Shown: piece by piece, positions 33,333 through 41,547 of the stretch
How the letters are laid out: the number at the start of each line of letters is the position of its first letter
Position numbering within the stretch: the stretch's first letter is position 1
Assembly (NCBI GenBank): GCA_003574785.1
Contig: QORU01000015.1
Location: 128,881-192,880 of the forward strand
Source: Taklimakanibacter deserti
Lineage (GTDB): Bacteria; Pseudomonadota; Alphaproteobacteria; Rhizobiales; Aestuariivirgaceae
Direction of reading: 5' to 3'
DNA length: 64,000 nucleotides
Made by a program: the position numbers and the translations under genes
Notes under the pieces: model-generated
The model's database searches: none
Told to the model about the DNA's origin: nothing
What the model saw: the letters and a program-made list of their open reading frames with translations, nothing else

Positions 33333-33435
33333 CCGTCATCCCGGCGAAAGCCGGGATCCCCTGAATAGGCGCAATGCGGGCGGCGCTGCTCGCGCGAAGA
33401 GAATTTATGGATCCCGGCTTTCGCCGGGATGACGG
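33333..33435. repeat. Perfect 27-base inverted repeat pair
   Basis: Arms at 33333-33359 and 33409-33435 are exact reverse complements, each built around CCCGGCGAAAGCCGGG, separated by 49 bases. This unit is widespread in alphaproteobacterial intergenic regions. The right arm reaches into the 3' end of the KdpE-like gene and encodes its last ten residues (RHPGESRDP), so the repeat has been captured as coding sequence. On RNA it would form a long hairpin between two convergent genes. Confidence 0.85.
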
Positions 33436-34151
33436 ACTGAGGGAGATTGCGTGTGAGAGCTATCCTCCACCGCGATCCGATAGCCGATGCCGGGCTCGGT
33501 CTGGATGAGGCGCGGATTGGCGTGGTCGTCTTCGAGCTTGCCGCGCAACTGGCCGACCAGCACGCGTAAGTATTGCATGTCCTCGGCATGGGCCGGACCC
33601 CAGATGGCGGTGAGAATCTGGCGGTGGGTGAGGACGCGTCCGGCATTGCGCATGAGAAGCGCCAGGAGGTCGAACTCCTTCGGCGTCAGCTTCAGCACGG
33701 TTCCGTTCTTGGTCACGCGATGGTTCGGCACATCGAGCGTGATCCCGTTGTGATCGAGGACGGGCAGGGATTTGCCGGCGGGATTGTGGTGGCGCAAAGC
33801 CGTGCGGATGCGCGCCAGAAGCTCGCCGATGCCGAAAGGCTTGTTGACATAATCGTCGGCGCCGAGATCCAGCGCTTCGATCTTCTCCGACTCGCGGTCG
33901 CGCGCCGAGACGATGATGATCGGCACTTGCGAAAAGGCGCGCGTCTGGCGGATGACGTCCTTGCCGTCGAGATCGGGAAGGCCCAGATCGAGCAGCACCA
34001 GATCGGGCGCCGACTGGGCGATCGCCTTGATCGCCTCGGCGGCCGTCGCGGCGGCGCTCACGGCAAAGCCGCCGGCCTCGAGCCCGAGCTTGAGGAAGCG
34101 CTGAATCTGCGGCTCGTCATCGACGATGAGGATGCGGATGGCGGCGGTCAT
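33405..34151 (-). CDS. OmpR-family response regulator, KdpE-like
   Basis: 248 residues. Receiver domain with Asp55 (LVLLDLGLPDLDGKDVI) and Lys in DYVNKPFGIGEL; C-terminal winged helix (LKLTPKEFDLLALLMRNAGR, YLRVLVGQLRGKLEDD, IQTEPGIGYRI). Sequence pattern is that of KdpE, which in most bacteria controls the potassium pump operon with the sensor KdpD. No sensor gene or Kdp genes lie in this window next to it. The last residues come from the inverted repeat described at 33333-33435, a tail added by repeat insertion. Confidence 0.9.
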   Translation of the reverse strand: MTAAIRILIVDDEPQIQRFLKLGLEAGGFAVSAAATAAEAIKAIAQSAPDLVLLDLGLPDLDGKDVIRQTRAFSQVPIIIVSARDRESEKIEALDLGADDYVNKPFGIGELLARIRTALRHHNPAGKSLPVLDHNGITLDVPNHRVTKNGTVLKLTPKEFDLLALLMRNAGRVLTHRQILTAIWGPAHAEDMQYLRVLVGQLRGKLEDDHANPRLIQTEPGIGYRIAVEDSSHTQSPSVRHPGESRDP

Positions 34152-34179
34152 CCGGCCTATATAGCATGCGCGAGCCCTG

Positions 34180-34776
34180 TCACCAGAAGACCGGGATGAG
34201 GGAGATCACCAACAGGCCGGCCATCGCCCCGTTGAAGCTCCGGCGCATCAGCGGATGACTCAAGAAGCGCCCGATCGCCACGCCGAATCCCGCCCACAGC
34301 ACGACCGACAGCAGGCAGGCCGCCGCGAGCACGCTGGCGATGACGATGGTCTCCTGCAGCGCATTGCCGCCGATGCTGGAATAGGCGGCAAGCGCGCCGA
34401 TCGCGGTCACCCAGCCCTTGGGATTGATCCATTGGAAGAGCGTTGCCTCGATGAAGCCGATGGGCTTGGCGCGCGCCGAGCCTGGCGAGGCGGTGCCGGC
34501 CTGGGTAATGCGCCAGGCGAGGTAGAGCAGATAGGCGGCGCCCGCATATTTGAGCAGGAGATGCAAGCGCGGTTCGGCCTTGAGCAGGCCGGCAAGGCCC
34601 AGGCCCGACGCCATGATCAGCAAGGCGAACCCGATGGTGATGCCCAGCATATGCGGTATGGCGCGGCGGAAGCCGAAATTGGCCGCGGACGCCGTGATCA
34701 TCACCACATTGGGCCCCGGTGTCAGGCACATGGCCAAAGCGAACAGAGCCAGGGGTCCGAGCAGCATGTCGTCCAT
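34180..34776 (-). CDS. LysE/RhtB-family exporter
   Basis: 198 residues, six hydrophobic helices. Family marks: PGPNVVMITASAANFGFRRA near the N-terminus and IGFIEATLFQWINPKGWVTA in the middle. Members export amino acids or homoserine lactone from the cytoplasm. It lies between the KdpE-like gene (28 bases upstream of that gene's start) and the formamidase stop, same strand as both. Confidence 0.92.
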   Translation of the reverse strand: MDDMLLGPLALFALAMCLTPGPNVVMITASAANFGFRRAIPHMLGITIGFALLIMASGLGLAGLLKAEPRLHLLLKYAGAAYLLYLAWRITQAGTASPGSARAKPIGFIEATLFQWINPKGWVTAIGALAAYSSIGGNALQETIVIASVLAAACLLSVVLWAGFGVAIGRFLSHPLMRRSFNGAMAGLLVISLIPVFW

Positions 34777-34942
34777 TCGAGAATTCTCTCCTCGAACGGC
34801 ACGATGCTGGCGCTTTCTCCCCGCCGCAATTACCCCGCGGTAATCGCGCCAGTTTCGTCATCCCTCCTTCTCCCGCGAAGCGGGGGAAGGTGGCGCGCAG
34901 CGCCGGATGGGGGTCTTGCAACGGGCGAAATTCGGCGACCTT
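34777..34942. repeat. Intergenic region with palindromic element
   Basis: The segment 34866-34915 contains CTTCTCCCGCGAAGCGGGGG and then GGTGGCGCGCAGCGCC, a second type of hairpin repeat common in this bacterial group. It lies just past the formamidase stop, where it could end transcription. No gene is seen. Confidence 0.5.
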
Positions 34943-35932
34943 CTACCCGATATAGCTCTTCAGGATGGAGGCCCCCAGCGTGTATTTGGGATCGACCATG
35001 TTGCCGAGGCGCACGCGGCCCGCCTGGGTGAGGAGGAAATAGGCCTCATACTGGTCGAAGCCGTAATCGCTCACCATCCAGTGGATGAGCTCGCGATAGG
35101 CGATGCGGGCCGCGTCCTCCATGGGCCTGGTGCTGCCGATCGTCATGATGAATTTCTCATTCTCGAGTCGGGGCCACGCGATCTGCCATTTCTTGATCAG
35201 ATCGACCTGGACCGTCGTGGTCGAGGGGATCTCGACCGCCACACCGCAGAGCTCGCCGTCGCCTTGCGTGCCATGGCAGTCGCCGAGATAGAGATACGCA
35301 TCCTTGTGATGCACCGGGAAATAGACCACCGCCCCCGGGCAGACATCGGGCAGGTCCATATTGCCGCCCCAGTAATCGGGCTGCAGCGACGTCACCGCCT
35401 CGATCTCGGGGCTGACGCCGAGCGTGCCGATGAAGGGCTCATAAGGCAGCGTGATCTTGGAATTGAACTTGATGCCCTTCTCGGTCACTTCCATCTTCTT
35501 CACCTTCTGAGGCAGAGGCGGGTTGAGAAGGGCGGTGTTGTTGGTCGCGACCAGGCCGCCGAATTCCGGGATGAGTGCCGTCGTGCCGACGGGCTGCGGG
35601 CCGCGCGGCTTGATCGAATGGATATGGACGCAGAGCACGTCGCCTTTCTCCGCACCCTTGACCGCGATCGGGCCGCATTGGGGGTTGAGGAAAGGCATAT
35701 GCAGGACATCGGTCGGCTTGTCGCTTTCGTGTCTGATGGCGCCTTCGAAGGCATCCTGCGTTTCGGCCACCACGATATCGCCCGGCTCGATCGCGAGCAC
35801 GGGCTCGGCGTAGGGCCCATAGACATAGTGATATTTGCCCTGCTTCGCGACGGTGAGCTCATGCGTCTTGCCGGCCTTGCCGCGGGCGACACCCTTGCGT
35901 GCCATGTAGCTCTGTTGCAGCCAATTACCCAT
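34943..35932 (-). CDS. fmdA: Formamidase / acetamidase (FmdA/AmdA family)
   Basis: 329 residues. Family stretches: VLAIEPGDIVVAETQDAFEG, HIHSIKPRGPQPVG, FEPFIGTLGVSP-like EPFIGTLGVSPEIEAV, WGGNMDLPDVCPGAVVYFPV, YLGDCHGTQGDGELCG. FmdA hydrolyses formamide to formate and ammonia in the cytoplasm. Final gene of the AmiC-AmiR-ABC operon on the minus strand, 22 bases after the LivF-like gene. Together with the DMFase operon at 1783-9459 the organism has two hydrolases for small formamides. Confidence 0.94.
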   Translation of the reverse strand: MGNWLQQSYMARKGVARGKAGKTHELTVAKQGKYHYVYGPYAEPVLAIEPGDIVVAETQDAFEGAIRHESDKPTDVLHMPFLNPQCGPIAVKGAEKGDVLCVHIHSIKPRGPQPVGTTALIPEFGGLVATNNTALLNPPLPQKVKKMEVTEKGIKFNSKITLPYEPFIGTLGVSPEIEAVTSLQPDYWGGNMDLPDVCPGAVVYFPVHHKDAYLYLGDCHGTQGDGELCGVAVEIPSTTTVQVDLIKKWQIAWPRLENEKFIMTIGSTRPMEDAARIAYRELIHWMVSDYGFDQYEAYFLLTQAGRVRLGNMVDPKYTLGASILKSYIG

Positions 35933-35954
35933 CTTTGCCTCCTGATCGAATGTC

Positions 35955-36674
35955 TCAAATTGAAAGGTGGTGACTGAGCGTCTGCGTGTCCTGGATCTTC
36001 GCCCTGTCGAGCTCGGCGACGAAGCGGCCCTTGTCCATCACGAAAGCGCGGCCGGCGACGCTCTGGATGAGGTCGATATTCTGCTCGACGATGAGGACGG
36101 CGATGGCGCGCTCGGCCACGAGCTTCACCAGGAAATCGCCGATCTCCTGGACGATCGAGGGCTGGACACCGTCGCTCGGCTCATCGAGAAGAAGCAGGGC
36201 CGGATCGCCATTGAGCGCTCGCGCGATGGCGAGCATCTCCTGCTGGCCGCCCGACAATGTCCCGGCGCGTTGCGCGCCCCGCTCGCTGAGGAACGGGAAA
36301 TAGCCATAGACATCGGCACGCACGGCCTCCGCCTTGTCGCGGTCGCGCCGGATCAGGCGGCCCATGCGCAGATTCTCTTCCACCGTCATATGCGGGAAGA
36401 TCTCGCGTCCCTGCGGCACATAGCCGATGCCCTGCCGCGCCCGGCTGTCGGCGCTCTCCTTCGCCAGGTTGCGGCCGCCATAATCGATCGCGCCGCTGCG
36501 CAGGGGCAATATGCCGATGAGCGATTTCATCAGCGTGCTCTTGCCCACGCCATTGCGGCCGAGCACCGCCACGATCTCGCCGGTCGCGATCTCGATGTCG
36601 ATGCCCTGCAGCACGTCGCCGGCGCCGTAGCCGGCGCGTAGGGCCTTGGCTGTGAGGAGGGCCGCCACGGTCAT
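35955..36674 (-). CDS. Amide ABC transporter ATPase, LivF/UrtE-like
   Basis: 239 residues. Walker A GRNGVGKSTL, signature LSGGQQEMLAIARALNG, Walker B LLLLDEPSDGVQP, H-loop VLIVEQNIDL. GRNGVGKSTLMKSLIGI and the SDGVQP end of Walker B are typical of the urea/amide type UrtE. Start codon overlaps the LivG-like stop by ATGA; GGAGG is just upstream. Confidence 0.94.
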   Translation of the reverse strand: MTVAALLTAKALRAGYGAGDVLQGIDIEIATGEIVAVLGRNGVGKSTLMKSLIGILPLRSGAIDYGGRNLAKESADSRARQGIGYVPQGREIFPHMTVEENLRMGRLIRRDRDKAEAVRADVYGYFPFLSERGAQRAGTLSGGQQEMLAIARALNGDPALLLLDEPSDGVQPSIVQEIGDFLVKLVAERAIAVLIVEQNIDLIQSVAGRAFVMDKGRFVAELDRAKIQDTQTLSHHLSI

Positions 36675-37396
36675 TTCCTCCCCAGATAGATGTCGCGCAC
36701 ATCCTGGCGGCGGGTCACCTCCTCGAGCGGGCCGTCGGCGAAGATGCGGCCCTGATGCAGCACGGTGACGCGCTGGGCGATGTCGCGCACGAAGGCCATG
36801 TCATGCTCGACGACGACGAGGGTGAGCCCGGTCTGGTTGAGCTCGCGCAAGGTCCGCGCGGTGCTGCCGGTCTCTTGCGGCGACATGCCGGCGGTCGGCT
36901 CGTCGAGCAGCAGGAGATCGGGGCCGCAGGCGAGCACCATGACGATCTCGAGCCACTGGCGCTGATGATGCGGGATGTTGCGTGCGCGTGTGTGATCGCC
37001 GGCGTCGAGACCGAAGCGCTCGAGCGCCAGGAGATAGCGGTCGTCCTTGACCTTGTTGCCGTTGTCCGCGCCGGCCGCCTTGGCGATCTGCAGGTTCTGC
37101 CTGACGCTCAGATCATGGAACACGCGGTTGGTCTGGAAGGTGAGCCCCAGGCCTCGCTTCACGCGCGCGGCCGGTAGCATGCGGGTGATGTCGATGTCGT
37201 TGAAGACGATGCGTCCGCTGTCCGGCTTCTGGATACCGGCGAGGAGCGAGAAGAAGGTCGATTTTCCGGCGCCATTGGGGCCGATGATGCACTGGATGCT
37301 GCCGGGATCGAGGGCGAAGGAGACGTTGTCGGTCGCCACCACGCCGCCGAAGCGCTTGTTGAGATTCTCGACGATGAGGGAAGCGCTATTCGCCAT
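36671..37396 (-). CDS. Amide ABC transporter ATPase, LivG/UrtD-like
   Basis: 241 residues from the ATG at 37396 (MANSASLIVENLNKRFGG); the open frame reaches 37450 but that part lies inside the permease gene. Walker A GPNGAGKSTF, LTFQTNRVFHDLSV Q-loop region, DEPTAGMSPQETG Walker B. The signature segment reads ARNIPHHQRQWLEIVMVLAC, that is HHQRQ where LivG usually has YGQQR. The start overlaps the LivM-like gene by 11 bases. Confidence 0.92.
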   Translation of the reverse strand: MANSASLIVENLNKRFGGVVATDNVSFALDPGSIQCIIGPNGAGKSTFFSLLAGIQKPDSGRIVFNDIDITRMLPAARVKRGLGLTFQTNRVFHDLSVRQNLQIAKAAGADNGNKVKDDRYLLALERFGLDAGDHTRARNIPHHQRQWLEIVMVLACGPDLLLLDEPTAGMSPQETGSTARTLRELNQTGLTLVVVEHDMAFVRDIAQRVTVLHQGRIFADGPLEEVTRRQDVRDIYLGRK

Positions 37397-38426
37397 GCGC
37401 CCTCCGCTTCGCCGGTATCCTGGCGACGAGATCGAAGAGCGAGACGACAAGGCCGCGCGGGAAGAACAGCATCACCGCGACGAGCAGCGTGCCGGTGATC
37501 ACCAGCGCGTATTGATTGCCGGAGGACGAGAGCTTGTAGTTGATCCAGTTGAGCGCATAGGTGCCGATCACCGCGGCAAGGAGCTTCTCGCGTCCGCCGA
37601 CCGCCACCCAGATGACCGGCAGCGCCGCGGCGAGGAGGCCCACCTGGCTCGGCGTGATGTAATTGCCCCACTGCACATAGAGAAGGCCGGAGAGGCCCGC
37701 GAGGGCTGCCGCCAGCACGAAGGCGATCCACTGCCGCACTCTTATGTCGTAGCCCAGCGTCTCGGTCCGGAGCGCATCTTCGCGGATCGCCAGCAGCACC
37801 TTGCCGAAGGATGAATTGACCAAGGCGCGGCAGAGGAGATAGCTCACCGTCACGATGGCGAGCACGAAGTAGAAGAAGGCATAGCCCGAGAAGACATAGG
37901 AGCCGAGCTGGAAGCTCGGGATCCCCGTCATGCCGTTATAGCCGCCGAGCTGCACCGTGCCGACGCGCCATTGATAGCCGGCGGTCTGGCCGAGGAAGGT
38001 CTCGAGCAGCAGGGTCAGAACCAAGGTGAGGATCGGCACGATCCAGGTCTGGACCCGCGCGAAGAAGACGAAATAGCCGAAGATGCCGGCGAGCACCATC
38101 GCGGCGATGATGCCGCCGATGCTGCCGATGAGCGTGCCCAGGGGATGGTTGATCAGGTTGCCGGCGATGATGCCATAGGCGTAGCCCGCGACGCCGAAAT
38201 AGGCGACCTGGCCGAAGCTCAAGGTCCCGCAATAGCCCCAGAGGATGCACAGGCCCAGCGCCATGGGAATGTTGAGCAGATAGAAGGAGACATTATAGGC
38301 GGCGAATTCCGAGAGATAGAGCGGCACCGCGATGAACAGCGCCAGCACGGCGGCGAAGATCGCCCAGTAGGGCAGGCCCCGCCCGATATCTTCCGAGCCG
38401 TTGAGGAGGCGTAGGATTCTCTCCAT
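37386..38426 (-). CDS. Amide ABC transporter permease, LivM/UrtC-like
   Basis: 346 residues with about nine transmembrane helices. Contains the family loop ALRTETLGYDIRVRQWIAFV and, near the N-terminus, LCILWGYCGTLSFGQVAYFG. In contrast to the LivM of the first operon it has no fused hydrolase domain and no long N-terminal extension, which shows that the fusion is specific to the DMFase operon. Two bases separate it from the LivH-like stop. Confidence 0.94.
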   Translation of the reverse strand: MERILRLLNGSEDIGRGLPYWAIFAAVLALFIAVPLYLSEFAAYNVSFYLLNIPMALGLCILWGYCGTLSFGQVAYFGVAGYAYGIIAGNLINHPLGTLIGSIGGIIAAMVLAGIFGYFVFFARVQTWIVPILTLVLTLLLETFLGQTAGYQWRVGTVQLGGYNGMTGIPSFQLGSYVFSGYAFFYFVLAIVTVSYLLCRALVNSSFGKVLLAIREDALRTETLGYDIRVRQWIAFVLAAALAGLSGLLYVQWGNYITPSQVGLLAAALPVIWVAVGGREKLLAAVIGTYALNWINYKLSSSGNQYALVITGTLLVAVMLFFPRGLVVSLFDLVARIPAKRRAHGE

Positions 38427-38428
38427 GC

Positions 38429-39322
38429 TCAGCGCATCCTGTGCCGGAGATCGAGCCGGCGCTGGATCGCCGCCGAGATGCCGTCGGGCAGGAGGCGGAT
38501 GAAGATGAGAGCCGCCAGCAGCAAAGCGACGGTGCCGAGGAACGCGCCGAAATAGAAACCGATCGGCGTCTTGACGACAGACAGCAGCGCGCTTGAGCCG
38601 AGCGCCCCGGCGATGACATTGGTGGCGCCGCCGACCACCACCGTGATGAAGGCGGGTGCCACGAATTGCTGGCCCATGAAGGGCATGATCGACGTGGTGG
38701 GCGCGAGGAGCGCGCCGGACAGGCCGGCAAGTGCCGCGCCCAGGCTGAAGGTCAGCGTGTAGATGCGGTTCGTATCGACGCCAAGGGCGCGCGCCATGGT
38801 GGCGTTCTGCATGGTGGCGCGGGCCTGAAGCCCGATCTCGGTGCGGTTATAGAGCCACCACAGGGCGACGATCAGCAGCATCGCCACGATGAACATGGCG
38901 ATCCAATAGAGCGAGAAGGAATATTGCCCGAGGGCGAAATTGCCGCCCGGGATCTGGATCGGCGGCATGAAGGGCCCGAACAGCAGGAGGAAGCCCTGCG
39001 ACAGGATGAGGCTGATGCCCCAGGTGACGACGAGCGCGCCGAGCTCGCGGCCATAGAAGCGCTTGATGATGGTAAGCTCGAGGAGCGCGCCGAAGACGCC
39101 GACGACGAAGAAGCTGATGATGGCGGCGAGCCAGAAGGGCACGCCATATTGATAGACGAAGGAGGCGACATAGGCGCCCATCATCATGAGCTCGCCATGG
39201 GCGAGGTTGATGATGTTCATCATGCCGAGGATGACGATGAGGCCCAACGCGCACAGTAGGAGAAAGGCCGCATTCGTGCCGAGCTGGTAGAAGATGCTGG
39301 CGATCAGACCGACAAGATCCAT
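38429..39322 (-). CDS. Amide ABC transporter permease, LivH/UrtB-like
   Basis: 297 residues. NIINLAHGELMMMGAYVASF is the classic LivH/UrtB signature, and RATMQNATMARALGVDTNRI matches the ATPase-contact loop. About eight membrane helices. Forms the channel with the LivM-like protein. A stable hairpin lies between it and the upstream binding-protein gene. Confidence 0.95.
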   Translation of the reverse strand: MDLVGLIASIFYQLGTNAAFLLLCALGLIVILGMMNIINLAHGELMMMGAYVASFVYQYGVPFWLAAIISFFVVGVFGALLELTIIKRFYGRELGALVVTWGISLILSQGFLLLFGPFMPPIQIPGGNFALGQYSFSLYWIAMFIVAMLLIVALWWLYNRTEIGLQARATMQNATMARALGVDTNRIYTLTFSLGAALAGLSGALLAPTTSIMPFMGQQFVAPAFITVVVGGATNVIAGALGSSALLSVVKTPIGFYFGAFLGTVALLLAALIFIRLLPDGISAAIQRRLDLRHRMR

Positions 39323-39355
39323 GGACGCGTAAGGCCTTAAGTGACGAGGAGCGGC

Positions 39356-39377
39356 CGGAGCTCCCGAAGGAGCTCCG
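39356..39377 (-). promoter_or_regulatory. Nine-pair stem capped by a UUCG tetraloop between binding protein and permease genes
   Basis: On the transcribed minus strand the arms CGGAGCTCC and GGAGCTCCG are perfect and the loop is TTCG closed by C-G, the exceptionally stable cUUCGg class. There is no U-run after it, so it is more likely a 3' barrier that protects the binding-protein message from decay than a terminator. Confidence 0.65.
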
Positions 39378-39388
39378 CTTTCAAGAGC

Positions 39389-40924
39389 TTAGGCCTTTCC
39401 GAACATCTTGAAATAGGGATCTTCGTCCGGCGTGTATTGCTTGAATTCCGGCGTGCGGACCAGGTTGACGCCGAGCCGCTGCAGCCACCAGGCCTGGATC
39501 ATCGGCCAGTCGCGCACGAAGCTCACATTGTGGTTCTCGTCGCAATAAGCGAGGCGGATGGGATGGGCGCAATGATGCGTGCCGGGCTCGAGGAACACGC
39601 TGCCCTCCGGCGCCTCGATATTCCAGCCGAGCTCCAGACAGCGCCTGACCTTCTCCTGCTCGGTCGTGCCGGCAAGGCGTGCCGCCTTGGCATAGAGATG
39701 GACGGTGAAATAGGTGTTCTGCGCCATCTCGCCGATATACTGGTCGTCCGGAAACATCTCCATCCAGCGCTTGACGAAGGCGCGGTTGCGCGCCGTCGGC
39801 ACTTCCATCTGATACTGGATGGCATTGTGCATATTGGCGAGCGAAGGCGGCGCGAAGCGTTTGTGCTCGTAGCCCTGCGCCATGTTCACGGTCGAGGCCA
39901 TGGGGAATTTGAGGCCCGCGGCCGCGGCTTGCGGATAGTAATTGTGGTGGTTCTGGCCGACGAGCAGCGTCATCACCCAGTCGGGCTTCGCCTGCTGGAT
40001 GCGGGCGATGACCTGGCTGAATTCCGACACCGAGAGCGGGATGAACTCCTCGCCGATGATCTCGCCGCCGACCAGTGGGATGTAGGCCTTGGTCCAGGCG
40101 GCCGTCAGCTGGCCGAAATTATAGTCGGCCGCGATGGTGTAGCATTTCGGCCCGAATTTCTCGACCATGTACTGAACCGTCGGGATGACCTGCTGCTCGC
40201 AGACCGGGCCCGTGCAGAAGGTATTGGCGTCGGCGACGCCGCCTTCGTATTGGTTGGTGTAGAAATAGAGCTGCTTCGCCTGATCGACGATCGGACGGAT
40301 CGCCTCGCGCTCGGCCGAGGCGAAACCCGCGACCAGCACATCGACCTTGTCTTCCTGGATGAGCTTGCGGGCGAGCTGCTGCCACACCGCGTTGTTGCTC
40401 TGCCCGTCGGCCTTGAGGAGCTGCAATTCGCGCCCCAATATGCCCTTCTCACCCGAATCGATCAGGATGTCGTCATCCTCGTCATAGACGAGGTCGGTCA
40501 CCGACTTGTCGCCGCCGGCATCGACCACGTCGAGCTTGGTGCCTTCCTTGCTGATGATCGGGGGCTTCTTGGCCACTTGGCCTTCGACGCCCAGGAAGCC
40601 GGCGCCGATATTGGGCGCGCCCTTGAGGGTCTTGCCCTCGTTGATCTCCTTGACCGCGAGCTGCGCGGCATGGACTTTCTGCAGGCCGTAGACGGCGAGA
40701 TTGCCCGATTCATCCTCGATGAAACCGAGCTTAACCGGATCGCCCGACTGCGCGAAGGCACTCGCCGGTCCGCCGAAATCCCGGAGATAGGTCGGCAGCG
40801 CCACCGCCGCGCCGACGCCTGCCGCGACGATGCCTTTGACGACGGTGCGCCGGTCGGCCAGAATTTCACCGTCAGCTGTGGTCTCCACGGGGAGAATTGT
40901 GTCGTCCAATTTCTTGTCAGCCAT
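39389..40924 (-). CDS. Amide/urea ABC transporter substrate-binding protein (FmdD/UrtA-like)
   Basis: 511 residues from the ATG at 40924, preceded by GGAAAGGGAC; the frame upstream belongs to leader DNA and the AmiR gene end. Tat signal DRRTVVKGIVAAGVGAAVAL, mature start near AFAQSGDPVKLGFIE. FmdD/UrtA pattern FYTNQYEGGVADANTFCTG and AADYNFGQLTAAWTKAYIP. An acidic insertion (about residues 110-160) makes it longer than common UrtA. Ligand should be a short-chain amide, matching the formamidase at the end of the operon. Confidence 0.93.
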   Translation of the reverse strand: MADKKLDDTILPVETTADGEILADRRTVVKGIVAAGVGAAVALPTYLRDFGGPASAFAQSGDPVKLGFIEDESGNLAVYGLQKVHAAQLAVKEINEGKTLKGAPNIGAGFLGVEGQVAKKPPIISKEGTKLDVVDAGGDKSVTDLVYDEDDDILIDSGEKGILGRELQLLKADGQSNNAVWQQLARKLIQEDKVDVLVAGFASAEREAIRPIVDQAKQLYFYTNQYEGGVADANTFCTGPVCEQQVIPTVQYMVEKFGPKCYTIAADYNFGQLTAAWTKAYIPLVGGEIIGEEFIPLSVSEFSQVIARIQQAKPDWVMTLLVGQNHHNYYPQAAAAGLKFPMASTVNMAQGYEHKRFAPPSLANMHNAIQYQMEVPTARNRAFVKRWMEMFPDDQYIGEMAQNTYFTVHLYAKAARLAGTTEQEKVRRCLELGWNIEAPEGSVFLEPGTHHCAHPIRLAYCDENHNVSFVRDWPMIQAWWLQRLGVNLVRTPEFKQYTPDEDPYFKMFGKA

Positions 40925-40947
40925 GTCTGTCCCTTTCCTGTTTCCCA

Positions 40948-41547
40948 TCATGCTCTGGTCTTCTTATCCACGCTCGTGCTCAGGATCTGCGCCGCGAGCT
41001 CCTCGACTGGAATGCGCTTGCTCATGCTTTCCTTGCGGAGATGCCGATAGGCTTCCTCATCGTTGAGTCCTAAGCCCTGCATGAGCTGAAGAATGGCCTT
41101 CACGACGATACGCCGTGCGCCCTGGCGCTCCTGGATCGTCGACAGTTTGCCGAGCAGCTGCTGGCGCCGCTGGCGTTCGTTGAAGGCGAAATAGAGCGCC
41201 GTATAGACGCCGTTCGAGCGCACCGGCTTCATCAGCACCGCCGAAGGCTCGATGTCGAAGGCGCGCTGCAGCCGGCTCGGCGATTCGATGCCGATGACCG
41301 CGACGACCGGCAAGGCCAGCCCCGCGATTGCGGACACGAATTGCGCATCGAGCATGTCGGTGTCGATGAAGGCCATATCGGCCGCTGCCAGGCTGGATTT
41401 GAGGTCGGCGGGCGAGCCTTGCGGGTCGAAATGAGTGGGTATGATGCCGAGCTTGCCGAGTGTGACCTTCAGCGATTGCGCATTGCGGTCCTCGGCCATC
41501 ACCAGGAGAGCGCTGCAGCCGCGGAAATTCTGGACCGGCCGCGTCAT
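40948..41547 (-). CDS. amiR: AmiR-like ANTAR antiterminator
   Basis: 199 residues. The N-terminal part is a receiver-like fold without a phosphorylation Asp (CSALLVMAEDRNAQSLKVTL), then a coiled coil (NERQRRQQLLGKLSTIQERQ) and an ANTAR RNA-binding domain at about 140-195 (AILQLMQGLGLNDEEAYRHL, RKESMSKRIPVEELAAQI). AmiR binds paired hairpins in leader RNA and stops termination; AmiC restrains it until an amide binds. It starts by ATGA overlap with the AmiC-like gene. The leader at 42705-42845 has the expected target. Confidence 0.93.
   Translation of the reverse strand: MTRPVQNFRGCSALLVMAEDRNAQSLKVTLGKLGIIPTHFDPQGSPADLKSSLAAADMAFIDTDMLDAQFVSAIAGLALPVVAVIGIESPSRLQRAFDIEPSAVLMKPVRSNGVYTALYFAFNERQRRQQLLGKLSTIQERQGARRIVVKAILQLMQGLGLNDEEAYRHLRKESMSKRIPVEELAAQILSTSVDKKTRA

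Noticed and set aside
33333..33435. CRISPR-like repeats
   Set aside because: Only two inverted arms with one spacer and no direct repetition; it is a common intergenic palindrome.
39341..41050. 569-codon plus-strand frame over the amide binding protein gene
   Set aside because: Antisense to a Tat-exported binding protein with clear FmdD/UrtA patterns; no ribosome site or domain.
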